A DNA stretch of 64,000 nucleotides from Dyella lipolytica (GCF_030160075.1 NZ_BSNQ01000009.1:368295-432294), one strand, 5' to 3'; numbered from the stretch's first letter, positions 25,068-34,407 are shown. The notes: generated from the letters alone by a model not told the origin. Program-made: numbers and translations.

Positions 25068-26435
25068 ATGTTTCGACGGGTCGCCATCATTGGCGGCGGC
25101 GCCGCAGGGGCTACGCTGCTCAGCGAATTGCTGGAGCGCCCTGTCGCGCAGCCGTTGCACCTGGACTGGTACACCGGCGGTGGCACGCCCGGTCGCGGCG
25201 TGGCGTATGGCACACGATCGGAACGACATATCCTGAATGTACGCGCGGCATCGATGGGGATGTTCGCCAGCCGACCCGGCGGCTTTCTGGAATACATGCA
25301 GCAGCGCGACCCCAGTATTTCCGGCACGGATTTTTTGCCGCGCTGCTGGTACGGCGATTACCTCGAAGCTGAAACGGCCAGTGCGCTGGCACGCGCCAAG
25401 TCGCGCGGTCACGACGTGCGCATCGTGCCGCATGAAGTCGACGCCATGGTGCCTGAGAACGATGGTGTGACCTTGTTCCAGGGCGAAAGCACCACGCGTG
25501 TCGAAGCCGCCGTACTCGCGCTCGGCGCATTGTCGCCGCGCCCGCTTCCGGGCGTCGACGAAGCCGCACTTGCCAGCGGGCGCTATGTAACCCTTCCGTG
25601 GCCTCTGCTCGATGACGCAAAGCCCGACACGCAAGCGCATAACGTGCTGCTCATCGGCCTTGGCCTAACGGCGGTCGATGTCGTGCTCGAACTCGCTGCA
25701 AAATGGCCGAACGCACACTTCACTGCGCTCTCGCGCCATGGCTTGCTGCCGGAAGTGCATCACTCCAGCGCATCGTTGCCGTACGAAGACAGCGCCGAGC
25801 TGGTGGAGACGATGCGCGACGCGCCGGATATTCGTACCTGGATCCACGTGCTGCGGGAATCGATAGCGCATAGCGACGACTGGCGCAGCGTGATCGACAG
25901 CCTGCGTCCCCACACCTCCTCTCTGTGGCAGTTGCTGCCGCACGCCGACCGTGCGCGCTTCTTGCGTCATGCACGCTGGGCGTGGGAACGCGCACGCCAC
26001 CGCATGGCGCCGCAGGTTGCCGCATCCATCAAGGCGCTCGAAAAAGAAGGACGATTGCAGCGCCTGCGCGGACACATGCATGGCGTCGCGCTCACGGACC
26101 GTGGCGTGCAAATGACGTTCGTCCCTGCCGGTGAAGCAACGGAACACACCTTCGACGCTGACCTGATCATCCAGAGCACCGGCCTGGAAACCGACGTACG
26201 CCGCACCAAGCACACCTTGCTGCAGCAATTGATGACCAACGGACATATCCGTTCCGATCCTTTCGGTCTCGGCATCGACGCCACCCCGGAGGGACGTCTG
26301 CTGCACAACGGCCGTGCCTGGCCGCGACTATTCGCCATCGGCAGCATGCTACGCGGCACGCTGTGGGAATCCACCGCCATGCCGGAAATCCGGCAACAGG
26401 CGCGACAACTTGCCGATCAGTTGCTGGCCGACTAG
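25068..26435 (+). CDS. FAD/NAD(P)-binding protein (NAD_binding_9 type)
   Basis: 455 residues, with AAGGAG 5 bases before the ATG. The Rossmann motif VAIIGGGAAGATLLSELLE starts the protein. Family signatures are GRGVAYGTRSERHILNVRAA, a central second dinucleotide fold (NVLLIGLGLTAVDVVLELA) and a C-terminal LIIQSTGLETDVRRT. The family is widespread but poorly characterised. Pairing with a thiol-dioxygenase-like cupin suggests sulfur or thiol chemistry, which is inference. Confidence 0.82.
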   Translation: MFRRVAIIGGGAAGATLLSELLERPVAQPLHLDWYTGGGTPGRGVAYGTRSERHILNVRAASMGMFASRPGGFLEYMQQRDPSISGTDFLPRCWYGDYLEAETASALARAKSRGHDVRIVPHEVDAMVPENDGVTLFQGESTTRVEAAVLALGALSPRPLPGVDEAALASGRYVTLPWPLLDDAKPDTQAHNVLLIGLGLTAVDVVLELAAKWPNAHFTALSRHGLLPEVHHSSASLPYEDSAELVETMRDAPDIRTWIHVLRESIAHSDDWRSVIDSLRPHTSSLWQLLPHADRARFLRHARWAWERARHRMAPQVAASIKALEKEGRLQRLRGHMHGVALTDRGVQMTFVPAGEATEHTFDADLIIQSTGLETDVRRTKHTLLQQLMTNGHIRSDPFGLGIDATPEGRLLHNGRAWPRLFAIGSMLRGTLWESTAMPEIRQQARQLADQLLAD

Positions 26436-26676
26436 GGCCATAGGTACGGCTCTTTGCGCTGGCCCCTTCTCCCCTCCGGGGTACGCGGGGAGAGCACATG
26501 GATGTGCTCGGCTTTGAGGAGCGAGGAGAAGGTTGGGATGAGGGGACAATCTTGCGTAAGTGGTAATTGGAAGCTGGCTCCGATACAACACCATCACAAG
26601 ATTGACCCCTCACCTCAATCCTCTCCCCGAAGGGGAGAGGAAGCGAACGTAAAAAGCCATACTCATCGCACCCACC
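26436..26676. repeat. Intergenic inverted repeats ahead of cls
   Basis: Imperfect 30-base arms at 26525-26554 and 26597-26626 (about 24 of 30 pair), the second overlapping a hairpin CTCTCCCC-GA-GGGGAGAG at its end. A small hairpin GAGCACA-TGGA-TGTGCTC lies just before. The pattern is that of a degenerate dispersed intergenic repeat. No gene is seen. Confidence 0.6.
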
Positions 26677-28077
26677 ATGAGCCTCCCGCAGCTTCTCACC
26701 CTGCTCGCCATGTTGTTGCACGTGGCGGGTATCCTCGCCGCGATGCATGCGGTCATGAATACGCGCACCCCGCAAGGCGCATTTGCCTGGGCGCTCGGAT
26801 TGACGCTGCTGCCCTACGTCACCCTCGTGCCTTATCTCTATCTCGGACGCAGTCATTTTTACGGCTACGTCACCTTGCATCGTGCACGTCGCCAGCGGCT
26901 TTCGCAGGTATCGCGGCGCGGCAGGCATGCCGGCGTACCGGCATCTTGCGCACCATATGCGGCACTGGCTGAAATGCTCGGCAATAGTTTCCATGCCGGT
27001 CAGCAATTGCAATTGCTGATTGATGGCGATGCAACGTTCGAGGCGATTTTCAGCGCCATCGCCAAAGCCGAGCGCTGCGTGCTGATGCAGTTTTTCATCT
27101 TTCACGACGATAACCTCGGCCGGCGCATGCAAGAAGCGTTGCTGGAGCGCGCCGCCGCTGGCGTGGAGGTGTTCGTGTTGTTCGACGGCATCGGCAGCCA
27201 TGCCCTGCCTGGGCAGTACGTGGAAACGCTGCGTCGCGGCGGCGTAGCCATCCATCCGTTCGCTACCGAGCGCCACAGCAACCGCTTCCAGCTCAATTTC
27301 CGCAACCATCGCAAGATCGTGGTGGTAGATGGCTGGCTGGGCTTTCTCGGCGGTCTCAACGTTGGCGACGAATACCTTGGATTGAAACCACCGCTCGCGC
27401 CCTGGCGCGATACGCATCTGCAAATGAGCGGCCCCGCCGTGGTCGATCTGCAGCGCAGCTTCGCCGTGGACTGGCATTGGGTGACCGGCGAACTGTCGCC
27501 GATGCTGCCGCCGCGCTCTGCACAGGGCAATACCCATACGCTGATTGCCGCCACCGGGCCGGCCGATCCGCAGGAAACCTGCTCGCTGTTCTTCACCGTC
27601 GCGATCAATGCCGCGCGGCAAAGGCTATGGCTCACCACGCCCTATTTCGTACCCGACCAGGCGGTGATGTCCGCACTGCGCCTAGCGGTGATGCGCGGCG
27701 TAGACGTACGCGTACTGATTCCATCGCGTCCGGATCATCACACCGTGTTCCTCGCGTCCACGCTGCACGCTTATGACGCCATCAAGGCCGGCATTCGCAT
27801 TTACCGTTATCAACCGGGCTTCGTGCATCAGAAGGTGATACTGATCGACGACGACACCGCCAGCGTCGGCAGCATGAATCTGGACAACCGCTCATTCCGC
27901 CTCAACTTCGAGATCGGCGCCTTGAACGTGGATCGCGTCTTTGCCGCCGACGTCGAGCGCATGCTGATCGACGACTTCGACCGCGCCGTGGAAGTGACTC
28001 GCGACGAATACCGCAAAGCGCCCTACCTGCGCCGCCTTGCGATGCACGTGGCACGACTGTTCGACCCTATTCTTTGA
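26677..28077 (+). CDS. cls: Cardiolipin synthase
   Basis: 466 residues. Two N-terminal membrane helices (LLTLLAMLLHVAGILAAMHA; FAWALGLTLLPYVTLVPYL) precede two phospholipase D domains, each with an HKD motif: HRKIVVVDGWLGFLGGLNVG near residue 210 and HQKVILIDDDTASVGSMNLD near 390. It joins two phosphatidylglycerols to cardiolipin at the inner membrane. It is preceded by dispersed-repeat DNA and convergent with a small membrane-protein gene. Confidence 0.93.
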   Translation: MSLPQLLTLLAMLLHVAGILAAMHAVMNTRTPQGAFAWALGLTLLPYVTLVPYLYLGRSHFYGYVTLHRARRQRLSQVSRRGRHAGVPASCAPYAALAEMLGNSFHAGQQLQLLIDGDATFEAIFSAIAKAERCVLMQFFIFHDDNLGRRMQEALLERAAAGVEVFVLFDGIGSHALPGQYVETLRRGGVAIHPFATERHSNRFQLNFRNHRKIVVVDGWLGFLGGLNVGDEYLGLKPPLAPWRDTHLQMSGPAVVDLQRSFAVDWHWVTGELSPMLPPRSAQGNTHTLIAATGPADPQETCSLFFTVAINAARQRLWLTTPYFVPDQAVMSALRLAVMRGVDVRVLIPSRPDHHTVFLASTLHAYDAIKAGIRIYRYQPGFVHQKVILIDDDTASVGSMNLDNRSFRLNFEIGALNVDRVFAADVERMLIDDFDRAVEVTRDEYRKAPYLRRLAMHVARLFDPIL

Positions 28078-28080
28078 ACC

Positions 28081-28464
28081 TTAGTCGCCGCGCAAAGCGC
28101 CTCGCCAGTCGCCGCCAGTGACGATCCAGCCCACGCTCGCCCCCACCAAGGCACCCACCATCTCCCAGAACACCCGCAGGCCGATGTTGTCCGGATCGTG
28201 CACCTGAGCCAGTTTGGCCTTGAGCAGCTGGATCGAGTCCAGCCCCGCGTAATTGAAATAGAACAGATCCCACATGTCGCCGCTGGCCGTCAGCAACAAG
28301 GCCAACAGGAAGGCGATAGCGATTTGCTTGAGCGGACTCCAGCCCTGCCGGCGACCGATCGCGTGCAGAATCAGGTAGAGCAGAAAAGCCACGACCGCGC
28401 TGATGGCGCCCGCTTCCAGGCCACCCGTCAGCCCATAGCCCATCCACGACTGGTCGTAATGCAT
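28081..28464 (-). CDS. Small inner-membrane protein, unknown function
   Basis: 127 residues from ATG 28464 (AAGGA upstream at 10 bases). Three helices are likely: GAISAVVAFLLYLILHAIG, LKQIAIAFLLALLLTASGDM, and FWEMVGALVGASVGWIVTGG. Between the last two is a polar loop. No family is recognised. Its stop is 3 bases from that of cls. Confidence 0.6.
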   Translation of the reverse strand: MHYDQSWMGYGLTGGLEAGAISAVVAFLLYLILHAIGRRQGWSPLKQIAIAFLLALLLTASGDMWDLFYFNYAGLDSIQLLKAKLAQVHDPDNIGLRVFWEMVGALVGASVGWIVTGGDWRGALRGD

Positions 28465-28551
28465 CGGTGTTGTTTCCTTGAATCGATCGCTTGCATTATG
28501 CCGGTCATTGGCGGTGGAATCTTGCGATACGCCTAGTCGCGAGCGATCTAC

Positions 28552-29190
28552 ATGCAGAACCACACCGCCTTGATCCTGGTCGATGTGCAGCCGGATTTTA
28601 TGCCTGGCGGCGCTTTAGCCTGCCACCAAGGCGACGCCATCGTGCCTGGCATCGATCACCTGCTGCGCCGGCGTTTGTTCAAGCAGAACGTAGCCACGCA
28701 GGATTGGCATCCGCGCGGGCATATCTCCTTCGCCAGTATGCATGCCGGCATGGCGCCGTTTCAGCAGATATCGCTGCACGGTTACCCGCAGACGCTCTGG
28801 CCCAACCATTGCGTGCAGGGTACGCCGGGAGCGGCCCTGCATCCGGACATCGATTGGTCGCTGGTGGATCTGATCCTGCGCAAAGGCAACGATCCGGATG
28901 TGGATTCCTATAGCGGTTTTCGCGAGAACCATGGTCCGGAGGGCGCACGCCCCAGTACCGGGCTGGCGGGGTGGTTGCGCGAGCGCGGCGTGAGCGAGGT
29001 CTATATCGCCGGCTTGGCCAGGGATGTCTGTGTGTTATGGACGGCGCAGGATGCGCTGGCGCTGGGTTTTCGCACGCACGTGTTGTGGGATCTTACCCGC
29101 CCGGTAACGCCGGACAGCGATGCGAACACGCGTGCGGCGTTGGAGGCGGCAGGTATCGGTATCGTGGAAGCCGCCTCGCAGCTCGCTTAG
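28552..29190 (+). CDS. pncA: Nicotinamidase/pyrazinamidase
   Basis: 212 residues of the isochorismatase-like fold. The catalytic triad is D11 (ILVDVQPDFMPGG), K111 (LRKGND) and C160 (GLARDVCVLWTA). Metal ligands D51 and H53 (TQDWHPRGH) and the histidine in WPNHCVQG are present. It converts nicotinamide to nicotinate in NAD salvage. Its stop overlaps the stop of the convergent zinc-ribbon gene. Confidence 0.94.
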   Translation: MQNHTALILVDVQPDFMPGGALACHQGDAIVPGIDHLLRRRLFKQNVATQDWHPRGHISFASMHAGMAPFQQISLHGYPQTLWPNHCVQGTPGAALHPDIDWSLVDLILRKGNDPDVDSYSGFRENHGPEGARPSTGLAGWLRERGVSEVYIAGLARDVCVLWTAQDALALGFRTHVLWDLTRPVTPDSDANTRAALEAAGIGIVEAASQLA

Positions 29191-29375
29191 GCGTCATCCT
29201 CGCCAGACGCCGATACATGGGCGTAGTCGTCCGCGTCGATCCATACGTCGATACTGATGGGTCGGCAGCACACCTGGCAGTCTTCGATATAGCGCTGATC
29301 GCCCGCCGACGCATCGACCAGAATCTCGATGCGTTCGCCGCAATAGGGGCACTGAATGTGGCGCGGGGCGAGCAT
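29187..29375 (-). CDS. CPXCG-type cysteine-rich zinc-ribbon protein
   Basis: 62 residues from ATG 29375. IQCPYCGERIEILVD and DCQVCCRPISIDVWID provide two CxxC pairs, matching the small CPXCG-motif proteins common in gammaproteobacteria. Probably zinc-binding and cytoplasmic; function unknown. Its TAA stop overlaps the TAG stop of pncA on the other strand. Confidence 0.82.
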   Translation of the reverse strand: MLAPRHIQCPYCGERIEILVDASAGDQRYIEDCQVCCRPISIDVWIDADDYAHVSASGEDDA

Positions 29376-29448
29376 GGCGCTAGTGTAGATCGAACGATCG
29401 GGCGACGGCGCTACAATCCCGCCGTGGCGCTGAATGGAGCAAACGCAC

Positions 29449-30360
29449 ATGACCGGGAAGCGAATTTCTTTGCTGGGGCGACGGCCGCGCATCGTACAAA
29501 TCGGCGGGCGATCCTTCGTGTCTGAAGGGTTGCGGGAACGCGTCTGGGATGACTTCTACCATCGCGCCCTCACCATAACCTGGCCCGCCTTTTTCGGCAT
29601 TGCCAGCAGCGTGTTCCTGATGTTCAACGCCGTGTTCGCGATGATCTACCAGATCGATCCGCACGGCATTGCCAATCAGTATCCGAAGGGGTTCGCTGGA
29701 GCGTTTTTCTTCAGCGTGGAAACGCTCGCCACCGTGGGTTACGGGGACATGCATCCGCAGTCCATTTACACCCATATCGTGGCGACGGCGGAAATCATCA
29801 TCGGCATGGGCAACATCGCCGTGATCACCGGACTGATCTTTGCGCGTTTCTCACGTCCGCGCGCCAAGATCATTTTCGGCAAGCACCCCGTCGTGCGCAT
29901 GCTCGACGGCAAGCAGACGCTGATGATTCGTGCCGCCAATATGCGCCTGAACCTGATCGCGCAAGCGTCGGCGCAACTTCACCTGCTACGCATCCACTCC
30001 ACGCCAGAGGGGTTCCAGCTGCGCCGTATCGAAGATATGAAGCTGGTGCGCGACCAACATCCCATATTCATGCTGAGCTGGGCCCTGATGCACGTGATCG
30101 ACGAGCAAAGCCCGCTCTGGGGCGCCACACCCGAGAGCCTGGAGGCCAGTGAATCAGCCCTGCTGATAACCATCGAAGGTACCGACGAAACCACGTCGCA
30201 ATCGATGCTGGCCCGTCATCAATGGGGCATCAAGGACGTGCGATGGAATCATCGCTACATCGACCTGGTGCGGCGGGATGAAAACGGCGTCAACGTCATC
30301 GACTACAGCATCTTCGACGAAGTGCTGCCGCTGGACGAAGAGGAGAAGCAGTCTACGTGA
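29449..30360 (+). CDS. Inward-rectifier potassium channel, KirBac type
   Basis: 303 residues from ATG 29449 (GGAG 9 bases upstream); an in-frame ATG at 29434 would add 5 residues. Slide helix (WDDFYHRALTITWPAFFGI), outer helix, pore loop with selectivity filter FSVETLATVGYGDMHPQ, inner helix (AEIIIGMGNIAVITGLIFAR), then the cytoplasmic immunoglobulin-like Kir domain (PRAKIIFGKHPVVR, MIRAANMRLN, HPIFMLSWALMHVIDEQSPL, IEGTDETTSQSM, RWNHRYIDL). The resemblance to KirBac1.1 of Burkholderia is strong along the whole length. It forms tetrameric potassium channels. Confidence 0.93.
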   Translation: MTGKRISLLGRRPRIVQIGGRSFVSEGLRERVWDDFYHRALTITWPAFFGIASSVFLMFNAVFAMIYQIDPHGIANQYPKGFAGAFFFSVETLATVGYGDMHPQSIYTHIVATAEIIIGMGNIAVITGLIFARFSRPRAKIIFGKHPVVRMLDGKQTLMIRAANMRLNLIAQASAQLHLLRIHSTPEGFQLRRIEDMKLVRDQHPIFMLSWALMHVIDEQSPLWGATPESLEASESALLITIEGTDETTSQSMLARHQWGIKDVRWNHRYIDLVRRDENGVNVIDYSIFDEVLPLDEEEKQST

Positions 30361-30373
30361 CTCGTCCGGCCAC

Positions 30374-30400
30374 GTTGGGGTTCGCCGTGCTCACCCCAAC
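30374..30400. terminator. Stem-loop between convergent kirBac and YciI genes
   Basis: GTTGGGGT, 11-base loop, ACCCCAAC: perfect 8-base-pair stem filling the gap between the two stops. No T run. Confidence 0.4.
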
Positions 30401-30775
30401 CTACGCCCCGACGCGCTGCCGCTCCGCATTGATATCGTGCACCGGCCGCACTTCGATGCAGCCGGTCGCCGCCCACGGAAATGTCTGGGCAATGCGCAGC
30501 GCCTCATCCATATCCGCTGCCTCGATCAGATTGAAGCCGCCGAGGTACTCGCGCGTTTCCGCAAACGGGCCATCGATGATGGTCGTGCGTTGATTGCGCA
30601 CCCGTACCGTTTTGGTCTGAGAAGGTGGTTCCAGCTGCATGTAATCGAGCAGATGCCCATCCGCACGCAGCTCATCGGCATGCTTGAAGCAGCCACTCAT
30701 CATCGCGTCGTACTGACCGGGCGGCAACGCATCGAGCAGCGTGTCGTCGTTATAGATCATGACCAGAAATTTCAT
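30401..30775 (-). CDS. YCII-domain (YciI family) protein
   Basis: 124 residues of one ferredoxin-like YCII domain. It starts MKFLVMIYNDD, contains the family motif TTIIDGPFAETREYLGGFNL and the C-terminal IEVRPVHDIN. The DGPF form is common as a stand-alone protein near ECF sigma factors, but none is adjacent here. The role is unknown. Confidence 0.85.
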   Translation of the reverse strand: MKFLVMIYNDDTLLDALPPGQYDAMMSGCFKHADELRADGHLLDYMQLEPPSQTKTVRVRNQRTTIIDGPFAETREYLGGFNLIEAADMDEALRIAQTFPWAATGCIEVRPVHDINAERQRVGA

Positions 30776-30972
30776 GACGTACTCGCTCAGGTTGTTGGAC
30801 GAAGCGGCAACCGGCGCAGATTAGGCCAATCGTTGGCAAAGAATCCACTGCCCATGGTCACGGTGACCGGGGATACCGCCGTTATTCTGTAGCAGGCCAT
30901 GCGATGATCGGCCAGATCGGGCATGAACGACCGGTGGTGGTCGAGTCGCCTGGCGTCCGAGGATGATATCGC

Positions 30973-33171
30973 ATGCGTCCGTATGTCCTGCTCCTGCTGT
31001 TTGCTGGCATCGGAGGGTTTCTGCCAGGTGGCGCGACGTTTGGCGCGACTTCGCCGCCCTTCGATGTCCGTCCCGAACGCGATGTCCTCCAACGGCTCAT
31101 GCCACGGCAGGCTTCACAGTTCGAACTTGCCGCCTTCGACAGCGCGGATGGTCATGAGCGCTTTCGCATTTCAAACGATAGTGGCCATATCAAGGTCGAG
31201 GGCAGTACACCCAGCGCCCTGCTCTTCGGGGTGAACTGGTATCTGAAGTACGTGGCACACGTGCAAATCTCGCCCAACGGCGACCGTCTGGGCACACGCA
31301 CTTTTCCTCTGCCCACCGCCGTTATCGAGAAGGAAACTCCGTACGCCTATCGCTATGCCTTGAACCAGAACGTCGACGGCTACACCGCGGCTTATTGGGA
31401 TTGGCCACGCTGGCAGCGAGAGATCGACGTACTGGCGCTGTCGGGCATCAACGCCATGATCGTCGAACGCGGCATGGATACCGTGCTGTACCGAACCTTC
31501 CGCGATGTCGGTTATTCGGATGGCGAGATTCGTCGCTGGATCACTCAGCCCGCGCACCAGAACTGGCAACTGATGGGCAATATGTGCTGCTTCAACGGAC
31601 CGATCAGCACCACGTTGATGCAAAAGCGTGTCGCCTCGGCGCAACAGATCGTTGCGCGCCTGCGCGAACTCGGCATCACGCCCGTGCTGCCCGGCTTCTA
31701 TGGCATCGTACCGGCCGATTTCCAGAACAAGTTCCCGCATGCCCATGTCGTGCCGCAGGGCGAATGGGCAGGCTTCACCCGCCCCGGCTGGCTCGATCCG
31801 CGCGACCCGATGTTCGCGAAGCTGGCGGCGGCCTTTTACAGGCATCAACACGAACTGTTCGGCGACAGCAGCATCTACGATATGGAAGTGTTTCAGGAAG
31901 GCGGCGATTCCGGCGACGTACCCGTTCCCGAAGCCGCTCGCGATGTGCAGAACGCATTGCTGACCGCGCATCACGACGCGCGTTGGATGATGCTCGCCTG
32001 GCAAGGCAATCCGCGGCAAGACCTGCTTAGCGGCGTCGATCGCCAGCATCTGTTGATCATCGATATCGACCACGATCGCGTGCCGCGCGACGATCGCCAG
32101 AAAGATTTCCAGCACGCACCTTTCTTGTTCGGCGGCATCTGGGAATTCGGTGGCCGCACGACACTGGGTGCCAATATCGGCAACGTCACGGAGCGGCTGC
32201 AGCGACTGGGACGCACCAACGACAATATGTCCGGCACCGCATTGTTTACCGAGGGGATGGATACCAATCCCTATGCCTTCGATCTGTTCACGGAAATGGC
32301 CTGGCGCCACGAGCCCGTCGATATCGCACAGTGGACCGCCGACTATGTGAAGCGCCGTTACGGCGCGGCCGACCCGCGCGCACTGGCAGCCTGGAACGTA
32401 TTGCTGAATACGGCATACGACATTCGTGTCGACAGTGTGGTTTTCAACAGCGAACGCGATGCGGCGCAGGAATCCCTGTTCGATGCGCAGCCCAGCCTCG
32501 CCGTAAACCGCGCATCGAACTGGTCGCCCGAGGCCATGCGCTACAGCGCCGAAGCTTTCAAGCAAGCCCTGCCAGACCTGCTGCAAGTAGCACCTGCACT
32601 ACGCAGCAGCGCGACCTATCAGTACGACCTGGCGGACATCGCGCGCCAGACGCTGGCCAACGAAAGCCGGCTGTTGCTGCCGCAAATCAAGACCGCCTAC
32701 GACAACAAGGATCGTCAACGCTTCGAAACGTTGACTCGGCGCTGGCTACAGCTGATGGACTTGCAAGACCAGTTGCTCAACAGCAACCGCGACTTCCTCC
32801 TTGGCGCATGGCTTGCGCAGGTCCAGCCCTGGGCGTCGATACCCGAGGAACGCGCACGACTCGACTATGACGCCCGCTCCATCCTCACCACCTGGGGCGA
32901 CCGCAAAGCCAGCGAAAGTGCCGACCTGCACGATTACGGCAACAAGGATTGGGCCGGCCTGACTCACGATTATTACCGCTTGCGATGGCAGACCTACTTC
33001 CGTGCGCTCGGCGATGAACTGCGTACGGGCCTCCCCGCCAAGCCCATCGATTGGTTCGCCCTCGGCGACGCGTGGAACCGTGGCACACAGCACTACTCCG
33101 ATCGTCCGGTTGGCGATACGTATGCGATAGCCACGCGCGTTGCCGAAGCGCTGCACCTCGGCAGGCATTAG
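30973..33171 (+). CDS. Secreted alpha-N-acetylglucosaminidase, GH89 family
   Basis: 732 residues with a signal peptide (YVLLLLFAGIGGFLPGGATFGA). The domains follow the human NAGLU order: an N-terminal alpha/beta domain (to about 115), a catalytic barrel (YRYALNQNVDGYTAAYWDWP, RWQREIDVLALSGINAMI, ITPVLPGFYGIVPADF) and a C-terminal helical domain. GH89 removes terminal alpha-N-acetylglucosamine from glycans such as mucin or heparan sulfate fragments. The candidate acidic catalytic residues are the glutamates in YDMEVFQEGG and LFTEGMDTNP, by position only. It stands alone, with no transporter or other glycosidase in the window. Confidence 0.9.
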   Translation: MRPYVLLLLFAGIGGFLPGGATFGATSPPFDVRPERDVLQRLMPRQASQFELAAFDSADGHERFRISNDSGHIKVEGSTPSALLFGVNWYLKYVAHVQISPNGDRLGTRTFPLPTAVIEKETPYAYRYALNQNVDGYTAAYWDWPRWQREIDVLALSGINAMIVERGMDTVLYRTFRDVGYSDGEIRRWITQPAHQNWQLMGNMCCFNGPISTTLMQKRVASAQQIVARLRELGITPVLPGFYGIVPADFQNKFPHAHVVPQGEWAGFTRPGWLDPRDPMFAKLAAAFYRHQHELFGDSSIYDMEVFQEGGDSGDVPVPEAARDVQNALLTAHHDARWMMLAWQGNPRQDLLSGVDRQHLLIIDIDHDRVPRDDRQKDFQHAPFLFGGIWEFGGRTTLGANIGNVTERLQRLGRTNDNMSGTALFTEGMDTNPYAFDLFTEMAWRHEPVDIAQWTADYVKRRYGAADPRALAAWNVLLNTAYDIRVDSVVFNSERDAAQESLFDAQPSLAVNRASNWSPEAMRYSAEAFKQALPDLLQVAPALRSSATYQYDLADIARQTLANESRLLLPQIKTAYDNKDRQRFETLTRRWLQLMDLQDQLLNSNRDFLLGAWLAQVQPWASIPEERARLDYDARSILTTWGDRKASESADLHDYGNKDWAGLTHDYYRLRWQTYFRALGDELRTGLPAKPIDWFALGDAWNRGTQHYSDRPVGDTYAIATRVAEALHLGRH

Positions 33172-33183
33172 CTCAACGTGTCG

Positions 33184-34407
33184 TTACACCGAGCGGGTCA
33201 CCTCCGCCGGCGACAAACGGGACGCACGCAGCGCCGGCACAAACACCGCTGATTGGCCAAGTAACAACAAAGCCACTGTACCCACCACCACGTACGCCAG
33301 CGACAATCTTTCCATTTCGAATCGATCGACCAGCAGCAGGTTCAGCCCCACTGCCAGCACGGCGCCAACCATAACGCCACCGAAACTGATCAGCAGATTC
33401 TCCGTACAAAAGTAGCCGAGAATATCGCCACGCGTCGCGCCCAATGCGCGGCGTACACCGATATGCTTTCTACGCTGGCTGACCCAGAAACTGGTCAATC
33501 CCACGATGCCGGCCGCCGTGGTCGCCAGCAGCACCAAGCAAATCACGCCCATGAGAATCGCCATGCCGCGGTCGCTACGGTAAGCGGCAGCGCGTATCTG
33601 GCTGAAGGTCTGCACATCCTTAGGTCCGATCACACGTAGCGGATTGGCGGCAAACAACGCTTTCGGTGCGGCTTGCGCCACCTCGGTCAGCTCGCCTGGC
33701 CGCGCACGCACCAGATAAGTCGTACCACTCATAAGTAATCGAAAAGGCACCAGGGTGGAACGTTCGACCCACGCATCGGAAAAACTACCGATCCATGTTT
33801 GCAGGCGGTCGACCACACCGATAATCGTGCTCGGCGGTGCGTTGCCGATGCATATCGTTTTTCCCACGGCCGAATCGCCAGGAAAAAGTTTGTCAGCCAA
33901 CGCCTTGGTGATGATGATCACCTTCGGCATCAAGCTGTCGCGTGCAGCCATCTGCCCGACTTCTTCGCTGCGAAAATTGCGCCCAGCGACAAGTGTGAGG
34001 CCGAGAGTAGATAGGGCGTGCTCATCGGCGAAATAAATCGCGGTCGGAGACGTCGCGCTTTTCTGATCCATCGTATAGCGCACACCCTTCGACCAACCGC
34101 CGCTGCCCAGCGGGTACGCATTGCTGGCAAATACGTCCGCCACACCTGGCGTACGCCGCAACGTTTCCAGATCGGAAGACATCAATGCCCGCGCCTGCTG
34201 CGGCGTCGGACTACCGATCCATTGATTCTGGATCATCAGTACATGGTCTTCATCTACGCCGCTCGGTCGCGACAACCGCACCACGCGCTGATGGATGATG
34301 AACAGTGAGTTGCATACGATCGCCAACGTCAGTGCGATCTGCAGCACGATCAACACCGTCCCGGCCTTGTGATGCCAGAGTGCGCGCAGGATAGGCTTTA
34401 TCTGCAT
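33184..34407 (-). CDS. FtsX/MacB-type ABC transporter permease (second of pair)
   Basis: 407 residues. An N-terminal helix (GTVLIVLQIALTLAIVCNSL), a large periplasmic MacB-like domain (about 45-280), then three C-terminal helices of the FtsX domain with SQRRKHIGVRRALGATRGDI and FVPALRASRLSPAEVTRSV. It is encoded 10 bases after its paralogue, which makes a probable heterodimer. Neither gene encodes an ATPase domain and no ATPase gene is in the window. Confidence 0.85.
   Translation of the reverse strand: MQIKPILRALWHHKAGTVLIVLQIALTLAIVCNSLFIIHQRVVRLSRPSGVDEDHVLMIQNQWIGSPTPQQARALMSSDLETLRRTPGVADVFASNAYPLGSGGWSKGVRYTMDQKSATSPTAIYFADEHALSTLGLTLVAGRNFRSEEVGQMAARDSLMPKVIIITKALADKLFPGDSAVGKTICIGNAPPSTIIGVVDRLQTWIGSFSDAWVERSTLVPFRLLMSGTTYLVRARPGELTEVAQAAPKALFAANPLRVIGPKDVQTFSQIRAAAYRSDRGMAILMGVICLVLLATTAAGIVGLTSFWVSQRRKHIGVRRALGATRGDILGYFCTENLLISFGGVMVGAVLAVGLNLLLVDRFEMERLSLAYVVVGTVALLLLGQSAVFVPALRASRLSPAEVTRSV

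Noticed and set aside
26167-27621. 484-codon open frame on the minus strand
   Set aside because: Antisense to the flavoprotein and cls genes, spanning their intergenic repeats; its composition is typical of a shadow frame.
31171-32586. 471-codon open frame on the minus strand
   Set aside because: It lies wholly antisense to the GH89 gene, has no ribosome site and shows no domain; long antisense frames are expected in GC-rich DNA.
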